Below, piece by piece: positions 19,035-27,572 of a stretch of DNA of 64,000 nt; positions within the stretch are counted from its first letter, which is position 1, and the number at the start of each line of letters is the position of its first letter. The translations under genes and the position numbers were made by a program. The stretch comes from Dulcicalothrix desertica PCC 7102 (lineage in GTDB: Bacteria > Cyanobacteriota > Cyanobacteriia > Cyanobacteriales > Nostocaceae), in the NCBI RefSeq assembly GCF_003991905.1, contig NZ_RSCL01000036.1, positions 1-64,000 on the forward strand, read 5' to 3'. The notes beneath the pieces were generated by a model that did no database searches, had not been told where the DNA came from, and worked only from the letters and a program-made list of their open reading frames with translations.

Positions 19035-19277
19035 ATGAATAACGAAATTAACGCAGTTGAATTATCTTTTGATGAACTTGACACTGTATCTGGCGGTTTG
19101 GCTATTAGCTTAGGTGATATTGGTGGTTTTGCATCAGATGCTTCAAACACCTTTAAACAGAAGAATTTAACAGTGGGTCAACAAACCTTCGCGGGTTCTG
19201 GTGGCAGCTACACTGCTTCTGTTACTAACTTACAAGAAATCGTCAGCACTGCTGGTCAAGCAATTGCTATTAAGTAA
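19035..19277 (+). CDS. Double-glycine leader secreted peptide
   Basis: This 80-aa peptide starts MNNEINAVELSFDELDTVSG and has a Gly-Gly leader end of the ELxxDELDxVSGG type. That is the signal cut by peptidase-containing ABC exporters of bacteriocins and related peptides. The mature part after SGG would be about 60 aa, rich in Gly, Ser and Thr, with no Cys, so it is not a lanthipeptide. GGAG at 8 nt spacing favours the ATG at 19035 over those at 18933 and 19029. No exporter, immunity or modification gene is adjacent, so the exporter must be elsewhere. The function (bacteriocin, signal or structural peptide) is open. Confidence 0.72.
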   Translation: MNNEINAVELSFDELDTVSGGLAISLGDIGGFASDASNTFKQKNLTVGQQTFAGSGGSYTASVTNLQEIVSTAGQAIAIK

Positions 19278-19319
19278 TTATACCCCCTTCAACCTCTAAT
19301 TTCTTCTGGGATAATTTTG

Positions 19320-19356
19320 TACGGCGCCACTAATTTAAATGTTGGCGCCGTTTTTA
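19320..19356 (+). terminator. Intrinsic terminator built from two GGCGCC sites
   Basis: ACGGCGCCA at 19321-19329 pairs with TGGCGCCGT at 19343-19351 and is followed by a run of T. Two copies of the genome's repeated palindrome thus form the terminator of the Gly-Gly peptide gene. Confidence 0.8.
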
Positions 19357-19774
19357 ACTGCTTTTTATATTATTATTAATACTATCATCCTAAGATTAGT
19401 AAACTTTGGGGCATGTCAACTAATAATCGTCGCGTTGTTAACCATTGGCGCCTAAGCAAAACTTCAGATAAACCTTTACCCACGTGGACAGGATGTATAA
19501 ATACATTGACAGTATAATGCACGTGTTGTTACATACCTGTCTTTACAGTTCGTTACATATAACCGCAAGAACAAGGATGAGTTCTTAGTCAAGCTGTGTC
19601 ATTTATCCTCCAAGCGGGACTGCATAAAGCGCTACTTTTGTCTTAGATTTCAATAATTTGTGATTGATTGACTGTTTTGGTCGATTACTTTGTCGTAGTG
19701 TCACATATTCGATTGCGAGATTGATGGTATTTTATTTAGGTACAAACTCCTTTATCCCAATCGCAATACAAGCT
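19357..19774. other. Non-coding region before the histidine phosphatase gene
   Basis: About 420 bp with one GGCGCC near 19447 and no gene recognised. The frame of the downstream gene stays open back to 19664, but the sequence there does not resemble the family. The promoter of the phosphatase gene is probably here. Confidence 0.45.
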
Positions 19775-20413
19775 ATGACACTCAATTTATATTTACTGCG
19801 ACATGGAGAAACTACTTTTAGTCAAAGTGGTAATTTCTGCGGTGAAACTGACGCGGAGTTGACTACAGAAGGGATGCAGATGGCAGAAAGTTTTGCTGAC
19901 GTGTATCAAAAATTGAAGTGGTCTGGCGTTTATGTTAGCCCAATGAAACGCACAATTGCAACTGCCAAGCCATTTTGTGATGCTATTGGTATGGATATGC
20001 AGTTGCGTGACGGACTTAGAGAAGGTAGTTACGGCTCTTGGGAAACTAAGAGTAAATCCTTTGTCCAAGAGAATTACCCAGAAAATTATCTAAAATGGTT
20101 GACAGAACCCGCTTGGAATGCGCCTTTATGTGGAGAAACTGCGGTAGATATTGCTAACCGTTCTATGCCTGTAATTGCTGAAATTCAAGAAAAACATCCT
20201 CAAGGTAATGTTTTAGTAGTTTCCCATAAAGCCACGATTCGGATTATGCTTTGCAGTTTACTGGGAATTGATTTGGGACGCTATCGCTATCGGGTCAATA
20301 TTTTGGTCGCGTCGGTAAGTATGGTTAAATTTGACGTAAATGGTCCCTTGTTAGAAATACTAGGAGATCGCCATCATCTACCCGATCATCTTCGCTCTCG
20401 CCCAGGAACATAA
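19775..20413 (+). CDS. Histidine phosphatase family protein (phosphoglycerate mutase-like)
   Basis: The 212-aa product begins MTLNLYLLRHGET, with the catalytic RHGE motif at His10. It continues with VSPMKRTIATAKP, the conserved Arg loop, and a second catalytic His in VVSHKATIR. The length is typical of GpmB/PhoE/CobC-type enzymes. These transfer phosphate through a phosphohistidine and act on small phosphoesters such as 3-phosphoglycerate, phosphoserine or alpha-ribazole phosphate. The sequence does not decide which. The ATG at 19775 is chosen because the RHG motif should lie within about 10 residues of the start. Confidence 0.87.
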   Translation: MTLNLYLLRHGETTFSQSGNFCGETDAELTTEGMQMAESFADVYQKLKWSGVYVSPMKRTIATAKPFCDAIGMDMQLRDGLREGSYGSWETKSKSFVQENYPENYLKWLTEPAWNAPLCGETAVDIANRSMPVIAEIQEKHPQGNVLVVSHKATIRIMLCSLLGIDLGRYRYRVNILVASVSMVKFDVNGPLLEILGDRHHLPDHLRSRPGT

Positions 20414-20421
20414 CGGGGAAC

Positions 20422-20589
20422 TTAGCGTGCTAAATTTGTGCAAAAAATAAGCTTGAAACTATTGCTGGAATTGCATTACAGCTATTATCACTTTCAAAAA
20501 GCCAAGATTGTTGAGATTTGGACTATAAGTGCCTGTAAGCCTTGATTTTAAAGAAAATTATCAGTTGTAGTTAAACAGTTAGCACGCTA
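20422..20589. repeat. Inverted repeat pair upstream of the prolyl oligopeptidase gene
   Basis: TTAGCGTGCTAA at 20422-20433 and TTAGCACGCTA at 20579-20589 are inverted copies of an 11-bp motif about 145 bp apart. Each is itself nearly palindromic (TTAGC-GCTAA). They could be an operator pair or the ends of a small decayed element. No flanking duplication is obvious. Confidence 0.4.
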
Positions 20590-20724
20590 TGTACGAAAGA
20601 ACCATTTTTAGCAGCTTTTACTTGTTCTGTAGCTTTTCTAAAATTTTGGGTTTGACTGGACAAATGTAACAAAATTGCTATAATTTTAGGCTCTTAGTCT
20701 ATATTTATGCTATTTTGCTGAAAA

Positions 20725-23040
20725 ATGAATAAGTTAATAATACGATTGCTCCCGTTTATTATTCCTTTTTTAACAACGATTATTGTTTGTAAGTATTTAC
20801 TTGCACCGAATATTGCAGTTGCTCGTACTACTAATGTAGATAACGCATCTCGGAATAGTACTGAGTATTTATTTAGACATAATTTATTCCATAGTCCTGA
20901 TGACTTCCTAAAGGGTAATACATTATCGGAGTTGGGTCGATACTATGTAAAAGTACCATTTAGGCGCCGACCTATGTCAAGTAATCAAAGTTTGACTTAT
21001 CCAGTTAGCCGTAAAGTGAACCAAGTTGATAATTATCATGGTACTGAGGTTGCTGACCCATATCGCTGGTTGGAAGACCCTGACTCGAAAGAAACTGCTG
21101 CTTGGGTTGAAGCTCAAAATCAATTGACTTTTGGCTATTTGAATCAAATACCATATAGAGAGAAGCTTAAGCAGCGTCTCACTAAATTATGGGATTACGA
21201 AAAATATGGCATTCCTTTTAAGGAAGGAAGTAACTATTTTTACTTTAAAAATGATGGACTGCAAAACCAGAGTGTTCTTTATACTCAAAAAAGTCTTGAT
21301 ACTGAAGCAAATGTATTACTTGACCCGAATAAGCTTTCTGCTGATGGAACTGTAGCACTTTCTGGTTTATCGATTAGTGATAACGGTAAATTTTTAGCTT
21401 ACGGTCTTTCTACTTCGGGTTCTGACTGGCAGGAGTGGAAAGTTCGCGATATTGAAACAGGGAAAGATTTAGATGACAATCTCAAATGGATTAAGTTTTC
21501 CGGCGCCTCATGGACAAACGATAATAAAGGCTTTTTCTACAGTCGTTACGATGAGCCAAATCAAAAAACTAAACTTGAGGATGTTAATTATTATCAGAAG
21601 TTATATTACCACAGACTAGGTACGCCACAATCTGAAGATACTTTAATTTATGAGCGTCGCGACCAGAAAGAATGGGGTTTTAGTGGTAAAGTTACGGAAG
21701 ATGGACGTTATTTAGTTATCTCCGTATGGTTGGGAACTGATTCTCGAAATTTGGTATTTTACAAAGATTTAACGCAACCTGATTCTAATGTGATTGAGTT
21801 AATTAATAAATTTGAGTCAGATTTTAGCTTGGTTGATAGTGATGGTCGCGTTTTATATTTTCGCACCGATTTAGAGGCGCCGCGCGGACGAGTAATTGCA
21901 ATTGATACAAAAGAACCAGCAAGGGCAAATTGGCGCGAAGTAATTGCCCAAACACCAGAAACGCTCGAAAGTGTGAATATCGTCAATAATTTATTCGTTG
22001 CTGACTATCTTAAAGACGCACGTAGTCAAATCAAGATTTTTGATATCAACGGTAAGTTTGTTCGTGATGTTGAATTACCAGGTATTGGGTCAGTTGGGGG
22101 TTTTGGTGGTAAACGTACTGACACCGAAACGTTTTATAGCTTTACTAGCTTTACGGCGCCTGGTACTATCTACCGTTACGATATGATAACGGGTAAAAGT
22201 AAAGTATTTAGACAACCTCAAGTAGATTTTAAACCTGATGATTACGAAGTTAAACAGGTTTTCTATACGAGTAAAGATGGTACTAGAGTTCCAATGTTTA
22301 TTACCCATAAAAAGGGTATTAAGCTAGATGGGAATAATCCAACATACTTATATGCATATGGTGGGTTTAACGTATCGCTAACACCAAGCTTTTCTGTCAG
22401 TAACTTGGTTTGGATGGAAATGGGTGGAGTATATGCTATGCCTAGCTTACGTGGAGGTGGTGAGTATGGCGAAGACTGGCATCAAGCTGGAATGAAGCAG
22501 AATAAGCAAAATGTATTTGATGACTTTATTGCAGCAGCAGAATGGTTGATAGCTAATAAATATACAAAATCCACTAAACTAGCAATTGGTGGTGGCAGTA
22601 ACGGTGGACTTTTGGTAGGCACCTGTATGACACAGCGTCCAGACTTATTTGGCGCCGCACTACCTGCTGTTGGTGTAATGGATATGTTGCGCTTCCATAA
22701 GTTTACCATTGGTTGGGCATGGACTGCCGAATATGGTTCACCAGATAATCCAGAAGATTTCAAAACATTATACGCATATTCGCCACTACACAACCTCAAA
22801 CCAGGTACAGCATATCCAGCAACCTTAATAACCACAGCAGACCACGATGATAGAGTTGTACCAGCACATAGCTTCAAATTTGCCGCAGCATTACAAGCAG
22901 CCCATAAGGGTTCGGCACCAGTGTTAATTAGAATAGAAACAAAAGCCGGACACGGAGCAGGCAAACCAACAACAAAAATTATCGAAGAAGCAGCAGATAA
23001 ATGGGCATTTCTTACGCGCGTCTTAGACATGAAGATGTAA
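20725..23040 (+). CDS. Prolyl oligopeptidase, S9A family, with N-terminal export signal
   Basis: The 771-aa enzyme has an N-terminal hydrophobic segment (LLPFIIPFLTTIIVCKYLL), likely a signal peptide or anchor. The beta-propeller starts after DPYRWLEDPDS and the hydrolase domain is C-terminal. The catalytic triad is visible as Ser625 in GGGSNGGLL, Asp708 in DHDDRVVP and His743 in AGHGAG, with spacing close to known S9A enzymes. S9A peptidases cut after proline in short peptides. Many have no export signal, so a periplasmic or extracellular role in peptide turnover is suggested here. A later internal Met (20976, before SSNQSLTYP) would give a cytosolic form and cannot be excluded. Confidence 0.93.
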   Translation: MNKLIIRLLPFIIPFLTTIIVCKYLLAPNIAVARTTNVDNASRNSTEYLFRHNLFHSPDDFLKGNTLSELGRYYVKVPFRRRPMSSNQSLTYPVSRKVNQVDNYHGTEVADPYRWLEDPDSKETAAWVEAQNQLTFGYLNQIPYREKLKQRLTKLWDYEKYGIPFKEGSNYFYFKNDGLQNQSVLYTQKSLDTEANVLLDPNKLSADGTVALSGLSISDNGKFLAYGLSTSGSDWQEWKVRDIETGKDLDDNLKWIKFSGASWTNDNKGFFYSRYDEPNQKTKLEDVNYYQKLYYHRLGTPQSEDTLIYERRDQKEWGFSGKVTEDGRYLVISVWLGTDSRNLVFYKDLTQPDSNVIELINKFESDFSLVDSDGRVLYFRTDLEAPRGRVIAIDTKEPARANWREVIAQTPETLESVNIVNNLFVADYLKDARSQIKIFDINGKFVRDVELPGIGSVGGFGGKRTDTETFYSFTSFTAPGTIYRYDMITGKSKVFRQPQVDFKPDDYEVKQVFYTSKDGTRVPMFITHKKGIKLDGNNPTYLYAYGGFNVSLTPSFSVSNLVWMEMGGVYAMPSLRGGGEYGEDWHQAGMKQNKQNVFDDFIAAAEWLIANKYTKSTKLAIGGGSNGGLLVGTCMTQRPDLFGAALPAVGVMDMLRFHKFTIGWAWTAEYGSPDNPEDFKTLYAYSPLHNLKPGTAYPATLITTADHDDRVVPAHSFKFAAALQAAHKGSAPVLIRIETKAGHGAGKPTTKIIEEAADKWAFLTRVLDMKM

Positions 23041-23361
23041 GATGCGTGAAAGCTTCCAAAAAATAAATTAATATCTTGTGGGATGGGCATCCTTGCCCGT
23101 CCTGATATTGGAGGTGCCTATTTGTGAACCACGGTTCACATTTTACGTATATTTAGAATTAAATTGTATTATTTGCTACAAAAAATAGCGTCTTACAAGC
23201 GATGAGTCGTAAGAGCAGGACAGAGACTAGCTTAAAAACTTTTATTCATATTTTCAACTTAGCTGCATAAACTAGCTTTACCAGACATATCTAGGTTTAG
23301 AGAGAGATGTGAGGTTAAAAAACTTACATTTCTGTAAACAATAGATTAGGTAATAATTACT
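23041..23361. other. Intergenic region with dispersed repeat and palindrome
   Basis: This 321-bp spacer holds a repeat near 23079-23102 (GGGATGGGCATCCTTGCCCG) that recurs inverted near 34109-34139. It also holds an 18-bp palindrome at 23123-23140. No gene is seen. Confidence 0.6.
23123..23140. promoter_or_regulatory. 18-bp palindrome, copy 1 (TGTGAACC-N2-GGTTCACA)
   Basis: The perfect palindrome TGTGAACCACGGTTCACA lies in non-coding DNA after the prolyl oligopeptidase gene. The same palindrome, on the other strand, occurs at 23818 and 25483. It could be a protein binding site or a mobile short repeat. Confidence 0.5.
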
Positions 23362-23796
23362 ATGAAAAAGCTTGCTATTCTCTGTTCGGCAATCGCATTG
23401 ACGTTAATAGGTAACGTGGCTACACATGCAAAAGTAACATCTCAGCCCACTGTACAACAAAATTCTAACATTCCCACAAAAGTTGCTAACCCAGGAATGA
23501 TTATTGCACAGGCTGGTAATCTAACTGGCGCCTGGAATTGTAACGATGGTGGTGTTTATTTTATTCGCCAAGTTGGAAATCAAATATGGTGGTATGGTCA
23601 AAGCAGTGATGGTGGACAAACTTGGTCGAATGTGTTTCAAGGAACGATTACAGGTAGCAGAATAATTGGTAGTTGGGCTGATGTTCCCAAGGGTAGTATA
23701 AGAGGTTATGGTGAAATGACACTTAGAATCTCAGGTGGACGCATTCAAAAAATCTCTGGTGGAGAGAATTTTGGTGGTAGCGTCTGGAGTCGTTAA
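23362..23796 (+). CDS. Secreted beta-rich protein of unknown function
   Basis: The 144-aa protein has a Sec signal peptide (MKKLAILCSAIALTLIGNVA, cleavage near THA-K). A short linker leads to one domain starting LTGAWNCNDGGVYFIRQVGN and running IWWYGQSSDG, FQGTITGSRIIGSWADVPKG and ending GGSVWSR. The alternating pattern and conserved Trp/Gly positions suggest a small beta-barrel-like fold found in secreted bacterial proteins. I do not know a function. It stands alone between repeats, with an 18-bp palindrome on each side at 23123 and 23818. Confidence 0.75.
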   Translation: MKKLAILCSAIALTLIGNVATHAKVTSQPTVQQNSNIPTKVANPGMIIAQAGNLTGAWNCNDGGVYFIRQVGNQIWWYGQSSDGGQTWSNVFQGTITGSRIIGSWADVPKGSIRGYGEMTLRISGGRIQKISGGENFGGSVWSR

Positions 23797-23817
23797 TTCG
23801 CTCGCTCACGATTAATT

Positions 23818-23835
23818 TGTGAACCGTGGTTCACA
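23818..23835. promoter_or_regulatory. 18-bp palindrome, copy 2
   Basis: TGTGAACCGTGGTTCACA, the complement form of the palindrome at 23123, lies 22 bp after the stop of the secreted protein gene. Flanking TT and TTT on both copies are also shared. Confidence 0.5.
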
Positions 23836-24000
23836 TTTGTAGGGTGCGTGAAAGTCATTACAGTTACTCAATGTAACGAAAATTAAACTGCTTTCACGCA
23901 CCCGAACAGAAAATATAGGTGGCGCCACCCTTTGGATACCTGGCTCCTGATCGAGCGTGTTAAAATGTCCCATGAGAGTCGCTTAAAATAAAAGAATTTT

Positions 24001-24587
24001 ATGCCTGCTCAATCTACGCTCTTAACAAGCAGATTGATTTTGCGCCCATTAACTCATGCAGATGCACCGTTGATTCAAAACGTGGCTAGTGTTCGTGAGA
24101 TTGCTAATACGATGATTTCTATTCCTCATCCGTATCCTGATGGGGAGGCAGAGCAATACATACAAAGACAAATTGCAGAGTTTCAGGCAGGACATTCTGT
24201 TTCATTTGTAATTGAGCGCAAATCTGAAAAAGAATTTTGTGGAATTATCGAAGTCGAGATATAGAACGAGAACATTCTCAGGCAGAATTGAGTTTTTGGT
24301 TAGCGGTTGGTGTTTGGGGGCAAGGATATATGAGTGAAGCTTTAAAACCCTTACTTCGTTTTGGATTTGAAGACTTAGGTCTTAACACGCTTTACGCTTA
24401 CCATATGATCAAAAACCCAGGTTCAGGTAAAGTATTGCAGAAAAATGGGTTTGTACAAGAAGGGATACTACGGCAACGGGTACGGAAGTGGGGAGTATTT
24501 GAAGATGTAAAGTTATGGGCAATTCTTCGGAAAGACTGGCAAGATGAAACTACTTATACTCAAAACGGTTATAATTTGACTTTTTAA
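24001..24587 (+). pseudogene. GNAT acetyltransferase (RimJ/RimL type) with frameshift
   Basis: Two overlapping frames together make one GNAT protein. The first (24001-24264) gives LTSRLILRPLTHADAPLIQN through SFVIERKSEKEFCGII. The second, in use from about 24256, gives RDIEREHSQAELSFWLAVGV, the acetyl-CoA region GQGYMSEALKPLLRFGFEDL and a C-terminus ending RKDWQDE. The break lies at about 24247-24256, where a one-base change would restore the reading. Intact relatives N-acetylate ribosomal protein termini or small amines. Either the gene is recently dead or the assembly has an error here. All other family features look intact. Confidence 0.8.
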
Positions 24588-24589
24588 CA

Positions 24590-24740
24590 TGCATAAAAAT
24601 ATTTAAGATGCTACCCTGCCGGAAAACTACGTTAACGTACCTCAGCATGACAGTATAAAAATATTTAAGGTGCCAAATATGACCCTGAAGACCGATATGG
24701 GTATTTAAGGCGCCTTTATATTTAATATTTTGGTGGTGAG
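24590..24740. repeat. Imperfect direct repeats after the acetyltransferase
   Basis: AAAAATATTTAAGATGCTAC, AAAAATATTTAAGGTGCC and GGGTATTTAAGGCGCC occur in a row near 24596, 24658 and 24700. They share ATATTTAAGG(C/T)GCC-like cores. This looks like a degenerate intergenic repeat family that carries GGCGCC. Confidence 0.5.
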
Positions 24741-24791
24741 GATTAGTTGTAAAAAATAAAATAACCTCGGTTGACTTCCGAGGGACTTTCT

Positions 24792-25847
24792 TCAAAGAGT
24801 TGCTGGTTCTCTAAGAATTTCAAATGTTTCTCCGTTGATTGTCAATTCATCGGCGCCGTTACTGCTAGCAACTGCTTCTGTTAATATTCTGGTTGCCCAC
24901 TCTGTTAAGTTAAGTCCTGATGATTTAGCGATGTCTTGCATTTCTCGCTGCAAGTACGCTGGAATGTGTAAGGTTAATGCGACTGTTTCGAGTGAAGGTA
25001 TTCGGGAGAGTTTTAACTCTGGTTCACTGTTACGGTAAGTCCAATACTCACATTCATGCGCGCGGGTTTCGCCATCTTTTTCCAGAAAGTTTAATTTACC
25101 TAACTGGTAACAATAGAAGTTTTCTTTTTCTTCTAGTAATTCCGGACTACAATTCAAACAGTTCCAACAACTTCGTATTGGTGTACTTGGTGTACATGAT
25201 GATTTTGGCTGTGTATGTCCTGCATGTGATGTTGCTGTGTCTACACTTTGAGGTGTGTATGATTTATGCTCTGTTCGTGATTTTAGCTTCTTTTTGCCTT
25301 TACTCCTATTCGATTCAGAGTTGTCGTTTTGTTTTTGGTATGCTTTTACTACTTGAATGATGTGGGTTGCTGTGATTTTACCGTTCGGCGCCGTAGAAAC
25401 TGCTTGTTGCCAAACTTTTTGTTGTTCGGATGGTGGTAATGCAGTTAATGGACGCGCTTGACGTTCGTTAGCGGGAAGAATTTGTGAACCGTGGTTCACA
25501 TTTTCATAAACCGCAGCAGCATCTATCAGGTAGTAAGCGGAACGTCGGGACATTTCCCAACGGTTGATGCAATACTCCTCGAAGGTGTCGTAACATTGCC
25601 TATACAATCGCTTATCGCGCAGTATACGCAACGCTTGTCCTATTTCCCAAAATGCCCGCAAACCTCGCTGAACGGTTGATTCTAAACTTTGTAGCTCTAG
25701 AACTTCAGCTTCGGAAAGCGCTTCTGGGTTGTTGGTATTTATTTGGTCTACATTACTATTCGGAGTTGAAGCAACTGCTAATTCTTGCTCACCGCCACTA
25801 GATAGTTGAAAAGTTGCACAGGAAGCAGTAAAGTCTAGATGTTCCAT
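24792..25847 (-). CDS. ParB/HTH-like DNA-binding protein with cysteine cluster
   Basis: The 351-aa product has a variable N-terminus, then a helical segment (ESTVQRGLRAFWEIGQALRI) and an HTH-like region (FEEYCINRWEMSRRSAYYLI). The PANERQARPL segment recalls ParB-like proteins of plasmids, phages and cyanobacterial chromosomes. A charged linker follows, and a CWNCLNC...C...C cluster that could bind zinc. The C-terminal helix set LHIPAYLQREMQDIAKSSGL resembles a ribbon-helix-helix or ParG-like segment. It is probably a DNA-binding regulator or partition-type protein. It is divergent from an XRE-like regulator across 352 bp. Its own 5' region contains an 18-bp palindrome, coding for VNHGSQ. The function is inferred only. 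Confidence 0.65.
   Translation of the reverse strand: MEHLDFTASCATFQLSSGGEQELAVASTPNSNVDQINTNNPEALSEAEVLELQSLESTVQRGLRAFWEIGQALRILRDKRLYRQCYDTFEEYCINRWEMSRRSAYYLIDAAAVYENVNHGSQILPANERQARPLTALPPSEQQKVWQQAVSTAPNGKITATHIIQVVKAYQKQNDNSESNRSKGKKKLKSRTEHKSYTPQSVDTATSHAGHTQPKSSCTPSTPIRSCWNCLNCSPELLEEKENFYCYQLGKLNFLEKDGETRAHECEYWTYRNSEPELKLSRIPSLETVALTLHIPAYLQREMQDIAKSSGLNLTEWATRILTEAVASSNGADELTINGETFEILREPATL
25483..25500. promoter_or_regulatory. 18-bp palindrome, copy 3, inside the ParB-like gene
   Basis: TGTGAACCGTGGTTCACA lies within codons for VNHGSQ of the ParB-like gene. It is identical to copy 2 and the reverse complement of copy 1, which is about 2.4 kb away. Confidence 0.45.
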
Positions 25848-26199
25848 CGATATCCTTTATCTCTGGGTTAACGACTGCGTTATTGTTTATTTATCCATGA
25901 ACTATCCACGGCGCCAGCACTTACTGTCACCGCTTTGTCAACGCTCTATACATATTCCGATTATATTGCACATGCAATAAATAATATTGCACAAGTTCTG
26001 TGCTTTATGCAAACTTTTTACGTTTTGTATTGATTTTCCGTTCAAGGAATATAGGTAATTAGCCTTTTTTGTTTGTAGTTTCGTTTAAATTTTGCTCAAA
26101 CCCTTGTAAATACAGGAGTTATACTTTTAAATAGGGTATACAAACCTTATAAATCTAAGAACGTGAGCGCTTTACCTCAACTGCTACTCAAGCGGGGGT
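25848..26199. promoter_or_regulatory. Divergent control region of the ParB-like and XRE-like genes
   Basis: In this 352-bp spacer ATTGCACATGCAAT near 25964-25977 forms a near-perfect palindrome and ATATTGCACA is repeated just after it. These are plausible operator half-sites for one of the two DNA-binding proteins. A GGCGCC lies near 25911. No gene is seen. Confidence 0.4.
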
Positions 26200-26688
26200 A
26201 TGGTCGGCTTTACATTAAATTTGCCTGTTATTGAAGTTACCAAGGTAAAAATTGTGACTGCCACATCTGTACCATCACTCATACAAGCGCGCCAAAATCG
26301 ACTAGTTCAGTTGATGGAACAGCTGTTGCAAGATGGCTGGACTCAAACTGGAATAGCTGAGTTTATTGGCGTAGAGTTTACAACGGTGTACCGCTGGGTA
26401 AAGGGGAAGACCGTTCCCGAACCGGAGTCTAGGAACTTTGAGAAGTTAGCCCGCTTGAGTGGCGGAACTTCTCAAACGCTGCAAAAGTATCTAGATGGTG
26501 AAATAACTTTATCGGTATATCGTCAAGGTGTGGCAGGTAGGATGATGACTCAAGTAAAAAAGCGCTCGTCGAAACCCTCGAACGAGAAGATAAAGCAAGA
26601 GGTTTTAGCGAAAATTCGCTTGCTCGAACCCGCAGAAATTGCTGAAATTATTTCTGTCACTGCTGCTTTTCTAGCACAGCAAACGTAA
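26200..26688 (+). CDS. XRE-like helix-turn-helix regulator
   Basis: The 162-aa protein has a clear HTH segment: RLVQLMEQLLQDGWTQTGIA, EFIGVEFTTVYRWVKGKTVP, then ESRNFEKLARLSGG, as in XRE/Cro-type proteins that recognise DNA through a Trp-containing helix. A basic linker and a C-terminal helix follow. It is divergent from the ParB-like protein and may regulate it. The first ATG is at 26200; a GTG at 26254 (before TATSVPSLIQARQNR) may be the real start because the family core begins there. Its target is unknown. Confidence 0.72.
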   Translation: MVGFTLNLPVIEVTKVKIVTATSVPSLIQARQNRLVQLMEQLLQDGWTQTGIAEFIGVEFTTVYRWVKGKTVPEPESRNFEKLARLSGGTSQTLQKYLDGEITLSVYRQGVAGRMMTQVKKRSSKPSNEKIKQEVLAKIRLLEPAEIAEIISVTAAFLAQQT

Positions 26689-26689
26689 A

Positions 26690-26746
26690 AAGTTAAGAGT
26701 TAGGAGTTAGGAGTTAGGAGTTAGGAGTTAAGAGTTGGGAGTTGGG
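26690..26746. repeat. Heptanucleotide STRR repeat
   Basis: About seven tandem units of GTTAGGA and close variants fill the space between the XRE-like gene and the hydrolase gene. Short tandemly repeated repetitive heptamers are a known feature of heterocystous cyanobacteria. The last units run into the ribosome-binding region of the next gene. Confidence 0.9.
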
Positions 26747-26753
26747 GGAGGGG

Positions 26754-27572
26754 ATGCGACCAGTTAGTTGGCGAAAGCTCTTGGTTGGGGAATTTAGTTG
26801 GAAAAGGCTAGTAAGGTCTGCTGCTCTTATATATTTACTTTTTGCTGTTTTCGTCTATTTTCGGGCTGACAGTATGATTTTCTTACCTCAGCCATCTAGT
26901 TATCAAGACACAAAAGAGATTATCAAGCTTAAAAGTCGAGATGGTATTGAGCTTTCAGCGCTGCATTTAATTAATCCTGCCGCAAAGTACACTATACTCT
27001 ATGCTCACGGCAACGCTGAAGATTTGGGAGATATTAGGCAAGTACTAGAGAATCTAAATGCATTAGGTTTTAATGTATTTGCCTATGACTATCGTGGTTA
27101 TGGCACAAGCCAAGGAACCCCCTCAGAACAGAATGCCTACAAAGATATAGATACTGCTTATAACTATTTAACTCAAGTTTTAAAAGTGGCGCCACAAAAT
27201 ATTATTGTATACGGGCGTTCGGTTGGTGGTGGTTCTGCTGTAGATTTAGCAAAGAGAAAGCAAGTAGCTGGTTTAGTGTTAGAAAGTACTTTTACTTCAA
27301 CTTTTCGTGTTAAAGTTCCTTTTCCAATTTTACCGTTTGACAGGTTTTCCAATATTGACAAAATCGATGATATTAAAGCACCTGTACTAGTTATGCATGG
27401 TAAAGAGGATAATGTGATTCCTTTTTGGCATAGTCAACAGCTTTTTGAGAAGGCGTCATCACCAAAGCTGAGTTTGTGGGTAGAAGGCGCCAGTCATAAT
27501 GATTTTACATATGTAGCTGGGAGCCGTTACGGTAAAGTTTTAAAGGAATTTATTAACCTAATTGAAAAGTAG
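26754..27572 (+). CDS. Membrane-anchored alpha/beta hydrolase (ABHD13/BEM46-like)
   Basis: The 272-aa protein has one N-terminal transmembrane helix (SAALIYLLFAVFVYFRA). A hydrolase domain follows with the oxyanion HGN motif in LYAHGNAEDLG, nucleophile Ser in YGRSVGGG, Asp in MHGKEDNVIP and His in GASHNDF. This layout matches the ABHD13/ABHD17/BEM46 group of serine hydrolases, some of which are depalmitoylases or lipases. The substrate is unknown. The ATG at 26754 is chosen. A TTG 12 nt upstream lies inside the STRR repeat and is less likely. Confidence 0.87.
   Translation: MRPVSWRKLLVGEFSWKRLVRSAALIYLLFAVFVYFRADSMIFLPQPSSYQDTKEIIKLKSRDGIELSALHLINPAAKYTILYAHGNAEDLGDIRQVLENLNALGFNVFAYDYRGYGTSQGTPSEQNAYKDIDTAYNYLTQVLKVAPQNIIVYGRSVGGGSAVDLAKRKQVAGLVLESTFTSTFRVKVPFPILPFDRFSNIDKIDDIKAPVLVMHGKEDNVIPFWHSQQLFEKASSPKLSLWVEGASHNDFTYVAGSRYGKVLKEFINLIEK

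Noticed and set aside
25483-25500. Classical chromosomal parS site
   Set aside because: The 18-bp palindrome does not match the common bacterial parS consensus TGTTTCACGTGAAACA, so it is reported only as a possible site for the local ParB-like protein.
26690-26746. Coding origin of the GTTAGGA repeats
   Set aside because: The units are 7 bp long, shift the frame at each copy and match the STRR family of cyanobacterial spacers.
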